Below are positions 47,718 through 56,108 of a stretch of DNA of 64,000 bases, in pieces. A model generated the notes under the pieces. The model saw only the letters and a list, made by a program, of their open reading frames with translations, made no database searches and had not been told where the DNA came from. The DNA comes from an uncultured Tateyamaria sp. GTDB lineage: Bacteria; Pseudomonadota; Alphaproteobacteria; Rhodobacterales; Rhodobacteraceae. The position numbers and the translations under genes are program-made. The number at the start of each line of letters is the position of its first letter. Position 1 is the stretch's first letter. The DNA is taken from contig NZ_CANNDO010000007.1 of assembly GCF_947503385.1 (NCBI RefSeq), positions 1-64,000 on the forward strand, in the 5' to 3' direction.

Positions 47718-48823
47718 CACATGACCCCCATATGCGGCATCTGTTCAGGGCCCCATTCCTGTGCCCATGCGGCCTCTTGCGCGGCGGCATCTGTGGGCTG
47801 CGGGGCAGGGGTGTCGGCGCTTGTATTGGGTTTTTCAAAGGCGACGGGGCGCAGGAATACCGCCATGCGCGCGGGCATATCGTGGCGGGTGCGAATGCTC
47901 AGCACGGTGACGGAGCCGGGCCCGGTATAGCCATCGGGCGTCAGCGCGGTCAGCCAGCGGTCAAAACTGCTGAGCGATGCGGGCCGTTCCGCCATGGGCA
48001 GCCGCAACAGCGGCAGCATCACCGTGGGCGCGTCGGGCAGCGCATCCAGATTGATGTCCAGCCGCATCTCGACCGACTGGCCCGAGCGCAAGAGCGTGAT
48101 TGTCGCCGATCCCGCGGGCAGGTGATAGCGCGCGCCGAGGGCAAAGGCGCCCACGGTCATCAGGCCCGCGTGCCGGTGTTCAAGTCCAAAGGCCTTCATC
48201 AGCGGCTCAAGCGCGGCAAAGCTGGTGTCTTGCGTGATCTCAAATGTGATCTGCTGACCACCGGCGCGGCGTCCGCAGCTGATCGTGGTGTAAAACGGTG
48301 ACAGCCCCGGCAGGGCGGCCAGCGCGATCTGCGCCATTTGTCCGATGGACTGGGGAAATTCGTTGGTCATGTCATAGGACCAGCCAAAGGTCGCGGCGGC
48401 TTCCATCACTCCGTGGCGGTCCACGGCTGTGGCAAAGTTGGCGCCATAATTGCTGTGCCCGGGCATCCGGGCGGCGCGAAACGGCTCGCTGCGCTCATCG
48501 AACCAGTGCAACGCCTGACTGCCCAGATCGGCGCCGATGACGGCACGGGCGGCATGGGTGGCAATCTGCGCCTGATCGTGGGGGGCGAACTGGTCGGTCG
48601 GGTCCAGCTTGAAGGCGAGCGCCGAGGCGTTGGATTCCGAATAAGTGGGGCCAAACGCGTCGCGTTTCTGTACGGCGGCGGGCGGCTGATCGAGCCACCA
48701 GTCCAGCGAGGTGTCCAGCGCCGAGCCGACCGCAGGCAGGTCCAGCGGGTTGGGCGTCAGCAGGTGGTGCGAGGCATTGCTTAGCAGCGACTTGGCCGCA
48801 TCGGAGGCACGACGGTGAGCCAT
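47717..48823 (-). CDS. Accessory operon protein, possible ABBA-like beta/alpha fold
   Basis: A 368-residue soluble protein. The ATG at 48823 follows AAGGAG. The C-terminal half alternates strand-helix units, such as FYTTISCGRRAGGQQITFE, ATITLLRSGQSVEMRLDIN and SVTVLSIRTRHDMPARMAVF, each near 50-80 residues apart. This repeating pattern recalls the ABBA prenyltransferase barrel, but I see no firm motif, so treat it as a shape likeness only. It opens the second half of the operon after a 55-base gap. Confidence 0.5.
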   Translation of the reverse strand: MAHRRASDAAKSLLSNASHHLLTPNPLDLPAVGSALDTSLDWWLDQPPAAVQKRDAFGPTYSESNASALAFKLDPTDQFAPHDQAQIATHAARAVIGADLGSQALHWFDERSEPFRAARMPGHSNYGANFATAVDRHGVMEAAATFGWSYDMTNEFPQSIGQMAQIALAALPGLSPFYTTISCGRRAGGQQITFEITQDTSFAALEPLMKAFGLEHRHAGLMTVGAFALGARYHLPAGSATITLLRSGQSVEMRLDINLDALPDAPTVMLPLLRLPMAERPASLSSFDRWLTALTPDGYTGPGSVTVLSIRTRHDMPARMAVFLRPVAFEKPNTSADTPAPQPTDAAAQEAAWAQEWGPEQMPHMGVM

Positions 48824-48860
48824 GATGGCACTCCTTCCGGGTTGGGTGTGACGGGATGGG

Positions 48861-48878
48861 GGCGGCGGGTGCGCCGCC
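48861..48878. terminator. Hairpin in the only sizeable gap of the accessory operon
   Basis: GGCGGCG and CGCCGCC form a perfect 7-base stem with a GGTG loop, directly after the stop of the 731-residue gene. There is no T-tract on the - strand, so attenuation or mRNA processing is likelier than full termination. Confidence 0.4.
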
Positions 48879-51074
48879 TCACATCCCGATCATCGAACGG
48901 ATCTGGTCAGGCGACGGCGTCTGACCGGCGGCCAGCATGTCACGCAGTTGGCCGGACACATCATTGCCGCCGCCCATCGCGGGCATGTCCTGCCCGCCAA
49001 AGCTGCCGAAACCGGGGATGGTCGGCGTGGCTGGCGTGTCGGCGGGCTGGCTCATCTTGGCGACGTGGTCGTCCTGCACACCGTTGACGGCAAGGTAATA
49101 CTGCGACGCTTGGAACATCCGCATACTGTCGGCGTAGGACAGATCGGCGGTGTCGTCCTCATGTTCGGCAAACAGCTTGTTGCCCGAGGACAGCGACCAG
49201 ATAGTGCTGCGCCGTGCCACTATGTCGAGGATGGTGCGCACCTCTTCGGCCAATGTGCGGTGCTTGACGATGTTGACGGTGGTGCCGAACTCGCTTTGGG
49301 CGACGCGTTCGATCACCTGCCACATGCTGTTGACGCCGTAGACCTGTTTGATCCGCGGCAGGCTGAGGATTTCCATAGCCCGCTTGAGCTGGGTGCCCAT
49401 GCGTTCGGCGGCAAACTGCGTCCCGGCATAGCCGTAAAGCGTGCAATTGGCCGCCAGATCGCGCACGGCCTTGCGGACTTGTTCGCCCGTGGTGGCCTTG
49501 GCACGGCGACCGCGGGTCTCGAACATCTCGCTGACGGTTTGTTGGCGATTGTATTCCGAGGTGGAGAAAATCACCCGCTCCAACAGCTCGTTGAACTCGA
49601 CATTCGCGGTCACGTCCCGGCCCACATTGCCGCCGCCCGCGTTGAGCGCGCGGGTGTATTGCGCGGCCCGGCCATTGGGGCTGACCCGGTCGTCCTTGTC
49701 CCAGTAGTAATCGTCGAGCTTGCGGGCGAGGTTGTCGCCGGACATGGGCAAAAGGCCCGCCATGAACAATTCCACGATCCGGTCCACCACCGGGAACAGC
49801 ATCATCTGCTCGCACTGATAGACCACGTAGATGGCGGACATGGCCCGGATGTTGTCGGGCACAATCTGCTGATCCTCCATGCCCCCGCCAGACAGGGGCG
49901 GCAGGTCGAGAAAGGCGATGCCCGATCCGCCCCCGTCGCCACCGGCCCCGGCCAGCGTGACGTCGTTGTACTTGGCGGTTGTGGCGGCGGCGAACCCGGC
50001 GCTGCCGGGCGGGCGCGTGTCATAGAGGTCGACCATCGCGCGGCCAACCTTGCCAAAAGCATCGGCAAAGATCGGGCGCATCGGCTCAAGAACACCGTAG
50101 GCGGCGGCGAACACGTCCGAGCGCAGGCTAAAGCTGGCCTCAAACGCGTCATTGCCCACGACAATGCCTTCGCCAGAGGAGGAGGCCGCCGATTTCAGTT
50201 CGTCCACGGCCTTGCGCACATTGTCATAAAACGCCCGGTCGTCCGGGTCATAGGTGCCGTCGGCCAACAAAAGGCCGATGACGGCGTGGCGCATCCCGGG
50301 CTTGTTGCCCATGCCCAGCTTGACCAGCGCATCCTCGACCCCGCGGATGTAATTCCGCTGGCCAGAGGACAATGTCTCGGTCGTGCCGGAGGTGTCGTAT
50401 TGCAGGTTCCGCGGCAGTTTGGCCGCGTCAAAGGCGAAATTGGCTGTGAATGCGTCGAAAATATTTTGGGGTGGCTGGTCAGGCATGGTGTCGGCCTCGT
50501 TGGAAGTGTCAGAATTGGAATTGGTATCGCTTGAATCTGTGCCGGTGTCGGGCGTGTCGCCCGCGCCGCCGACGACAACGACCTCGTCTTCGGTCACGAA
50601 CGGGTCGGGCATGTCGCCGCCTTCGTCGGCCCCCAGATCTTCGGTGTCGGCCTCGGCCAGCATCTCGATCCCGGTGGCCTCAAGAAAGGCATCGCGGACC
50701 TTGTCGTCTGCGGCGTCACCGCGCCCGGCAAAGGCGCGGGCCAGCGATGCGAGCCTCGCATCGCTTTCGCCTACGAAATCGGACAGGGCGATCAGTGCCG
50801 CGCGGTAGCGCGGCGTGTCCCAGTTGGCGGCAAAGCGGGCCACGTGGCTGGTGATGATCAACCCGATGATGCCACGCAGAATGTTGCGGGTGGGCACAAG
50901 GTCAGGGCCGATCCTGTCTGCGACACGCGCCAGCCGGGGACGGACGAGGGGACCGGCCAGAGACAGGAAATCGTCCAGTGCGGCGCGTTGCGCCTGCGGC
51001 GTGGCGATGCCCGGAAACAGGATGTCTTCCAGTTCCTTGCGGATGTTGCGTTCCAGTTTGGGGGTATCAGGCAT
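48879..51074 (-). CDS. Large acidic accessory protein
   Basis: A 731-residue protein without signal peptide; AGGAGG lies just before the ATG at 51074. Residues 1-140 are helical. Residues 141-200 are a strongly acidic, Asp/Thr/Ser-rich low-complexity spacer. Residues 205-400 form a second domain (RNLQYDTSGTTETLSSGQ onward). Residues 410-625 form a helical domain related to the 315-residue protein of this operon. The tail is Pro/Gly/Met-rich. I do not recognise any domain. Its length and its relative in the operon suggest a structural or adaptor role. It overlaps the protease gene by eight bases. Confidence 0.65.
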   Translation of the reverse strand: MPDTPKLERNIRKELEDILFPGIATPQAQRAALDDFLSLAGPLVRPRLARVADRIGPDLVPTRNILRGIIGLIITSHVARFAANWDTPRYRAALIALSDFVGESDARLASLARAFAGRGDAADDKVRDAFLEATGIEMLAEADTEDLGADEGGDMPDPFVTEDEVVVVGGAGDTPDTGTDSSDTNSNSDTSNEADTMPDQPPQNIFDAFTANFAFDAAKLPRNLQYDTSGTTETLSSGQRNYIRGVEDALVKLGMGNKPGMRHAVIGLLLADGTYDPDDRAFYDNVRKAVDELKSAASSSGEGIVVGNDAFEASFSLRSDVFAAAYGVLEPMRPIFADAFGKVGRAMVDLYDTRPPGSAGFAAATTAKYNDVTLAGAGGDGGGSGIAFLDLPPLSGGGMEDQQIVPDNIRAMSAIYVVYQCEQMMLFPVVDRIVELFMAGLLPMSGDNLARKLDDYYWDKDDRVSPNGRAAQYTRALNAGGGNVGRDVTANVEFNELLERVIFSTSEYNRQQTVSEMFETRGRRAKATTGEQVRKAVRDLAANCTLYGYAGTQFAAERMGTQLKRAMEILSLPRIKQVYGVNSMWQVIERVAQSEFGTTVNIVKHRTLAEEVRTILDIVARRSTIWSLSSGNKLFAEHEDDTADLSYADSMRMFQASQYYLAVNGVQDDHVAKMSQPADTPATPTIPGFGSFGGQDMPAMGGGNDVSGQLRDMLAAGQTPSPDQIRSMIGM

Positions 51075-52449
51075 TTTGGCCTCCTCCTTGTTTCTGCAGC
51101 ACGTCCCGTGTGGCGGCCAATGCGGCGCCCGCGTTCAGGCATCCCGCGCCGATCTCGTCTGCGGGGCTCAACCCCCGTGTGGCGGTCGATGTCAGAATGG
51201 ACGTGATGGTTTCGGTGCTAAGCGTGCCGCCCAAACGGTCGCTCAGCGACAGCATCAGCGCCACGGTGCCCGACACGAACGGGGCGGCGTGGCTGGTGCC
51301 GGTGGATGGTTTGTAGCCCTGCAATCCGGCGCTGATCACGTCGGTGCCGGGCGCGCATAGCGTCACATGTGCGCCGATAGTCGAAAACCGCGCACGGTAG
51401 CCCGACGCGTTCATGGCCCCCACAGCGATCACCCCGGGCAGGGCGGCGGGGTAGAACACCTCGCGCCTGCCGGAATTGCCCATGGCCGCGACGCAGACTG
51501 CGCCCCTTTTCTGAGCGTAGGCGATGCTGTCACTGTGGACCGCCGGAACGCCCACGGGCACGTCATGTTCGGATGTGCCCAGCGACAGGTTCAGCACCCG
51601 CGCACCCATATCGGTGGCGGATTTGATCGCGGCATCAATGTCGATGGTGCCACCGATGCCAACGACCCGGCCTCCGGCGCCGCGGGCTGCGGCAAGCGCG
51701 CGGATCGGGATCAGACCGCAGGTGCCGGCTAGACCGGGCAAAATGCTCAGCCCGCGTGCGCCGATAATGCCCGCCACATGACTGCCGTGACCGGTTTCGT
51801 CCCGCGCGCAGAAATCGCGCCCTTTGCTGTCGCCCAGCAGTTCAACACCGCTCGCCAGTGTGCCCATGCCCAGATCGACTGTGTCCAACCCGCCCTGAAT
51901 GCGCCCGTCAAATTCCGGGTGATCCAGCGCCACACCGGTGTCGATCACCGCCACGCGTACGCTGGTCTGACCCGGCTCAATGGCGAGCGCTTGGGCGGCC
52001 TGCACGCGTTTGTGCGGCGCCTCGACCAGCGCGCGGTCCGGTGTGGATACGGATGGGTCGGCCCCGGCCAGCAGCGGGGCGTGCGCCAGCGGTTCCGGCA
52101 TCGCCCATTCCACGCCCGGATCGGCAGACATTTCCTGTGCCACGGCTTCGGCAGCACATTTGTCCGACAGTTCGACCGCAACCACGCGGTCAAGGCCCAT
52201 GGATATCTCCAGATCGTCGAAACCCTGTGCCCGCTCGCCTGCCTTGTTCACGCCAAAGGCTGACCCAAAGACCCGCGAACAGCGCATTCCCGACACGCAG
52301 CAATGCACCGAATGGTCGATGCTGCCGCCATCATCCAGCGTGTTCATCGCGCGCGCCGCCCCTTGGGCCACGTCCAGATGCGCCGGCAGATGGACCGGCG
52401 CCGTGCGCAGCTTGGCCATCACGCGGCCCGTGGTGTTGGGGCGGGTCAT
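51067..52449 (-). CDS. Subtilisin-like serine protease (S8), cytoplasmic type
   Basis: A 460-residue S8 protease. The catalytic triad is complete: Asp170 in VAVIDTGVALDHPEF, His221 in ETGHGSHVAGIIGA, Ser386 in GTSHAAPFVSGTVAL, with oxyanion Asn325 in AAMGNSG. Residues 60-125 resemble an inhibitor-I9-like propeptide (RVVAVELS ... DPGVEWAMPEP). A short Cys cluster (HCCVSGMRC) lies near residue 50. There is no signal peptide. Its ATG overlaps the preceding stop as ATGA. Within the operon it may mature or activate the paralogous proteins or respond to a trigger; this is inference. Confidence 0.88.
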   Translation of the reverse strand: MTRPNTTGRVMAKLRTAPVHLPAHLDVAQGAARAMNTLDDGGSIDHSVHCCVSGMRCSRVFGSAFGVNKAGERAQGFDDLEISMGLDRVVAVELSDKCAAEAVAQEMSADPGVEWAMPEPLAHAPLLAGADPSVSTPDRALVEAPHKRVQAAQALAIEPGQTSVRVAVIDTGVALDHPEFDGRIQGGLDTVDLGMGTLASGVELLGDSKGRDFCARDETGHGSHVAGIIGARGLSILPGLAGTCGLIPIRALAAARGAGGRVVGIGGTIDIDAAIKSATDMGARVLNLSLGTSEHDVPVGVPAVHSDSIAYAQKRGAVCVAAMGNSGRREVFYPAALPGVIAVGAMNASGYRARFSTIGAHVTLCAPGTDVISAGLQGYKPSTGTSHAAPFVSGTVALMLSLSDRLGGTLSTETITSILTSTATRGLSPADEIGAGCLNAGAALAATRDVLQKQGGGQNA

Positions 52450-53255
52450 GGGTCTGACCCCTCGGGCTCATCCGGGGCGGGGGCGTCCCAGCCTTCGGCC
52501 TCTTCGGGCACCAGATCAATCCGTTGCAGCGATCCATCCGGCAGGGACAGTTCCAGCGCGCCGGTGTTTTCATCTTCGGGCAGTTCAAGATCGATATGGC
52601 TGGCGGATGCAGCACGGATGGGCACCATCCGGTTGTTGAGCCGCGCCTGAACCGGGCGCTGCGGGTCGACAAGACCAGCGCCACGCAGCCGCATCTGACG
52701 CTGTTTCTGGCGGATGGGCACCATGTTTTCGGTCGCGTCGGGGTCCACCGGCACGGGCGCGCCGGGGCCGATGTTGACGTAGTTGATCCGGGGCCGCGAC
52801 AGCTTGAGCGCTTCTTGCAACCGGTTCGGATCAACGCCGGAGAACCGCGATATCCCGTCCTGACCCGAGCGCTGATTGAGACGGTTGAGCTGCGCGGTAT
52901 TGCGCACCCCAAGCCTCTGAAGTCGCACGGTTTCTTCGGGTGCCAGCCCGGCCTCTTCCAGCGTTGGGGCCTGTGTCAGTTCCATCGAGATCGTGTTTTC
53001 CTCGATCATGGCGCGGGTGATGGTGGCAAAGCCGAGATGAATCTGGCTTGCGCCTTCCTCGTTCGGGGCCGAGGGGCGCAGGCGCACCACGCCGTCCTGA
53101 TCCATTTCGACAAAGACGGACAGGTCGATGGCAAAATCCTTGAGCGCAAAGGTCAGCGGGCGGTTCACCGCCTTGAGCCGCAGCGCATCCTGCGTCTTGT
53201 CCAGCTGTGCCGTGATCGCCTCAAGGAAATCTTCGATGGGGGCGGCGAGGGTCAT
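52446..53255 (-). CDS. Accessory protein with beta domain and helix-hairpin-helix-like segment
   Basis: A 269-residue protein. The N-terminal 95 residues form a strand-rich domain (LTFALKDFAIDLSVFVEMD, then IHLGFATITRAMIEENTI) that in outline resembles the trypsin-co-occurring (trypco) type domain; this is a weak inference. Residues 100-150 read LAPEETVRLQRLGVRNTAQL followed by NRLNQRSGQDGISRFSGVD, similar to helix-hairpin-helix DUF4332-like segments. The C-terminal 110 residues are strand-rich and acidic at the end. It overlaps both neighbours by four bases. Confidence 0.5.
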   Translation of the reverse strand: MTLAAPIEDFLEAITAQLDKTQDALRLKAVNRPLTFALKDFAIDLSVFVEMDQDGVVRLRPSAPNEEGASQIHLGFATITRAMIEENTISMELTQAPTLEEAGLAPEETVRLQRLGVRNTAQLNRLNQRSGQDGISRFSGVDPNRLQEALKLSRPRINYVNIGPGAPVPVDPDATENMVPIRQKQRQMRLRGAGLVDPQRPVQARLNNRMVPIRAASASHIDLELPEDENTGALELSLPDGSLQRIDLVPEEAEGWDAPAPDEPEGSDP

Positions 53256-53503
53256 GGCGCCTCTCCCGTTGGCGCGCGCACCATACTAAAGCGCATTGTG
53301 GACAGGGGGGCTTCGAACCCGGTGCGCATCTGCGTGCTGGCGGGCCGTGAACCTGCGACCAAACCGGCCTCGGTGTCGTCAAAACCAACCTCCATCGGCA
53401 ATGTCAGCCGCGCCGCGGTCACTTTGACGACATCCTGCCCCGTGTCGGCGGCAAAGGCGTCGATCAGCCCGATCAGCGCTGTCTGAAGCTCGGGCATACT
53501 CAT
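53252..53503 (-). CDS. Small accessory protein (83 residues)
   Basis: An 83-residue protein starting MSMPELQTALIGLIDAFA. The ATG at 53503 overlaps the A1 stop as ATGA, and its own stop overlaps the next start, so it is translated in a coupled chain. Longer upstream frames are rejected. The second half (LTLPMEVGFDDTEAGLVAG, then RTGFEAPLSTMRFSMV) is strand-rich. Family not recognised; it likely partners the 269-residue protein. Confidence 0.65.
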   Translation of the reverse strand: MSMPELQTALIGLIDAFAADTGQDVVKVTAARLTLPMEVGFDDTEAGLVAGSRPASTQMRTGFEAPLSTMRFSMVRAPTGEAP

Positions 53504-54630
53504 TTCAACTCCTCCGGTGCAGGCACCGACCACGCGTTTTCCGCGACGGGATGCGCCTCCAGCGCCTGACCGGTGCTGACCGGAGTTGTGGGCGCGGCAG
53601 GATCGACAGGCGCGGGGGCCTGTTCTGCGGGGAAAGGTTTGGCGTGGTTGTTGATCAGCTGGATCGCCTGACTGTCGGCAAACCGTTCCATGGGGAAGTA
53701 ATCGGTCTTGAACTTGATCCGCACTTCGCCGGTCAGTTCGGCCCGAGCCGTGATCTCCGACTGGGTGTTGAGATTGGTTGTGGTGACCTTGACGCCCGCA
53801 GCCCCAAAAGGATTGCGCCCGGCGGTGCCCTGCATCGACCAATTGGTGGTGGAGGTGTCGTTGAATGTGACATCCGCAGACTGCGTGGCATCCACGGTAA
53901 AAATCATCTTGGCGTTGATCTCACCGTCTTCGACCACCGTGCGCTGAAGGCCCATCATCACGATGGTGGCCAGCGATTGGTGCCGCGTTTCGGCCAGCGT
54001 GCGGCGCACCTGCGGAATGACGGTCTCGTTCAGCGCGGGCTCATCAATGTCGCCCAGATCGCCAAAGCCAAGGTCCTGCAAAAAACTGGGCAGTTGGGTG
54101 CCGCCGGACGCCTCGGGCGGCGCGACTTTGAGCGTGGGCGAGCCGCCCGCCAGATCGCGCTGGAACACGCCGCCGTAATTGTCGGCAAGGTGGTCGCGCG
54201 CCATGTCGTCGGTGACATGCTCGTCCATGAACTGATCGACCGTCTTGGACACCGAGGCCAGCAACTGGCTATAGGCTTCCATCTGCTGGATCGAACTGTC
54301 GACGATGGCCTGAAACGTGCCTTGGATCAGCGACGCGACAAAGCTGGGGAAATCAATGGCGTTCAGCGTGTCCGCCGCCACTTCACCCATGTTGCGCACC
54401 GGGTCGTTGACCGCTGTGCCGCCGCCGCCGCCACCTGCTGTGCCGCCTTGGGTGCCCTGCATGGGCCGCGCCATAGCCCCGTTTGGCCCCTGTTCGAGAT
54501 AGCCAAACACTTTTTGCGCCTGACCCAACATCTCTTGCTGTTGCGCCGGGGGCAGCGACCGGAAGGCAGGGCTGGATTGCAGCGCCGTGCTCATTTCGCG
54601 GGCCGATGGGGGCAGGCCTGCGGGGGTCAT
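53500..54630 (-). CDS. Accessory operon paralogue A1 (DUF2589-like layout)
   Basis: A 376-residue protein starting MTPAGLPPSAREM at 54630, coupled by ATGA to the upstream gene. Residues 20-46 carry SPAFRSLPPAQQQEML. A Gly-rich linker (about 60-72) leads to the helical core FPSFVASLIQGTFQAIVDSS at 94-113 then IQQMEAYSQLLASVSKTVDQ. Residues 207-247 hold the QVRRTLAETRHQSL helix and QRTVVEDGEINAKMIF, and 299-317 read LTGEVRIKFKTDYFPMERF. It is the founder-like shortest member with A2. Cytoplasmic; function unknown. Confidence 0.7.
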   Translation of the reverse strand: MTPAGLPPSAREMSTALQSSPAFRSLPPAQQQEMLGQAQKVFGYLEQGPNGAMARPMQGTQGGTAGGGGGGTAVNDPVRNMGEVAADTLNAIDFPSFVASLIQGTFQAIVDSSIQQMEAYSQLLASVSKTVDQFMDEHVTDDMARDHLADNYGGVFQRDLAGGSPTLKVAPPEASGGTQLPSFLQDLGFGDLGDIDEPALNETVIPQVRRTLAETRHQSLATIVMMGLQRTVVEDGEINAKMIFTVDATQSADVTFNDTSTTNWSMQGTAGRNPFGAAGVKVTTTNLNTQSEITARAELTGEVRIKFKTDYFPMERFADSQAIQLINNHAKPFPAEQAPAPVDPAAPTTPVSTGQALEAHPVAENAWSVPAPEELK

Positions 54631-55811
54631 GTCGCGGCCCCCATGTCAGGTGCAGAGACGTCCAAGCCATCCAGCGACAGGTCCGCGTTTTTGGCGATGG
54701 GCGCAACCAGACCCGACTGGGCGCTGTCGCGGCCAAAAAAGTCGGCGATCTGTTCGACCATGATCTGTGGCGTCGGCATTTGAACCGGAGCCCCTTTGTC
54801 CGCGCGCAGCAGCGCCAGCACGCGGGCGTGGGTTTCCACGCCAAAGAGGCCGGGCGTGTCGCCCAGACCCTGTTCCTTTTGAAAGGTCTCGATCGTTTTG
54901 CCCGGTGCGACATGGGCCAGAGCGGCGGTGCGCATCGCGTCGGATTTTAGCGGGCTGATGGCCGCCAGCAGGGCGGGCAGGGCGCGGTCAGCGCCCATCT
55001 GGATCACCCGCTCGACCACGAGGGCCAGGCCTTTTTCACTGTTCAGACCCAACTGATGCGCCAGCGACAGGATGGGCAGCAGATAGACCTGCGCCGTGAT
55101 CTTGAACTGCACGGCCTGAAAGGCGGGCACCTTGGCCGCCGCCTTGAACCGGGCCACCCATTCCTTGGACCAGACCAGCTTGCCTGAGACGGGCTGCAAT
55201 TGCGGCAGATCGGCACCGACCCCGCCCGAAGCGGCGGGCAGGGTGTTGGTGACGGTGAGCAGCGCCTGTGGATCAGCTTCGGGGAAATCATCGGCGGGAC
55301 CGAACGCTGTGGCAAAGGCCGCGGCATCGGCGGCGTGCATCTCTTTGAGAAGGCGACCCAGATCGCCGCTGGCCTGCGTAAACCGGCCCAGCCCATAGCG
55401 CAGCCCGTGCCCGTCCAGATTGGCCTGACAGCGGCCATAGGCCGGTTCCTGACCCGCCGGGGTGGTCGCAAGGTAAAGAATGCGCCGCATCAGCGCGGGC
55501 GTGAGCGTGGCCGTGCCCGAGGGGGCCGGCTGTGGCGCAGGGGCAGGGGCAGGGGCAGAGGCAGGGGCAGACGGGACAGGGGCGGCCTGCTGTGTCGCCA
55601 TGCCGGCCAGTTCCAAAGGGCTGGCATCAAGATCGACAAAGTCACTTGGCCGGTCCACAGTCAGCGGCTCTGGCATAGGGGTAGGGATCGGGGCAGGGGC
55701 AGACCGGCAAAGATCACCGGTGTCGTTGTCGCGGTATCCCATGCTTTGCGCCTGCACGGCGGGGGCAAGAATACGGGCGCGGCTGGCGGCAATGTCGAGG
55801 GCGGGCATCAT
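54627..55811 (-). CDS. Accessory protein with lysozyme-superfamily (GH46-like) domain
   Basis: A 394-residue protein. Residues 75-100 are Pro/Ala-rich, encoded by a GGGGCA-type repeat. Residues 104-300 look like a chitosanase/GH46-type lysozyme fold: YGRCQANLDGHGLRYG then LGRFTQASGDLG, and later FQAVQFKITAQVYLLPIL with SEKGLALVVERVIQMG. Asp133 aligns with the GH46 catalytic Asp, but the expected Glu about 18 residues earlier is replaced within LATTPAGQ. It may bind rather than cleave glycans, or the likeness may be only structural. No signal peptide. Confidence 0.5.
   Translation of the reverse strand: MMPALDIAASRARILAPAVQAQSMGYRDNDTGDLCRSAPAPIPTPMPEPLTVDRPSDFVDLDASPLELAGMATQQAAPVPSAPASAPAPAPAPQPAPSGTATLTPALMRRILYLATTPAGQEPAYGRCQANLDGHGLRYGLGRFTQASGDLGRLLKEMHAADAAAFATAFGPADDFPEADPQALLTVTNTLPAASGGVGADLPQLQPVSGKLVWSKEWVARFKAAAKVPAFQAVQFKITAQVYLLPILSLAHQLGLNSEKGLALVVERVIQMGADRALPALLAAISPLKSDAMRTAALAHVAPGKTIETFQKEQGLGDTPGLFGVETHARVLALLRADKGAPVQMPTPQIMVEQIADFFGRDSAQSGLVAPIAKNADLSLDGLDVSAPDMGAAT
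55538..55570. repeat. Short tandem repeat in the Pro/Ala-rich linker
   Basis: A run of GGGGCA-type hexamers (CAGGGGCAGGGGCAGGGGCA and near copies) encodes the Pro-Ala linker of the 394-residue protein. Its length may vary between strains by slippage. Confidence 0.6.
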
Positions 55812-56005
55812 CGTGCCGCCTCGCTGCCGTCAATCGACCGTTCGATGATACCGCCCACTTCGGACGGGTCCGCGAACCAGTGTTTGACGGCCTTGTCGGA
55901 ATTGGCGGGGTGGATTTGTTCAACCCAGCCGCGCCACACCTCTTCGCCCTTGCCGGGGTCCTGACGTTCGCTGCGATACGCGACGATGAAACGGAATGAC
56001 TGCAC
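55808..56005 (-). CDS. Small first gene of the accessory operon
   Basis: A 65-residue soluble protein with GTG at 56005 and a weak GGGGCTGAG site. It reads SFRFIVAYRSERQDPGKGEE and then VWRGWVEQIHP, with SEVGGIIERSI at the end. Its stop overlaps the start of the 394-residue gene (ATGA), which is the main evidence that it is real. Family not recognised. Confidence 0.6.
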   Translation of the reverse strand: MQSFRFIVAYRSERQDPGKGEEVWRGWVEQIHPANSDKAVKHWFADPSEVGGIIERSIDGSEAAR

Positions 56006-56108
56006 TGCTCAGCCCCATGATTCGATCTGTTGGATCAGCAGACACGGGGCCGGTCCCAAAGCTCTCACAGGGCTCTCACAAGTCTACCACGCCGCGTGAG
56101 ACATGAAA

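Noticed and set aside
55531-55580. Repeats resembling a CRISPR array
   Set aside because: They are short in-frame hexamers encoding a Pro/Ala linker, without spacers; no CRISPR array or cas gene is seen in the window.
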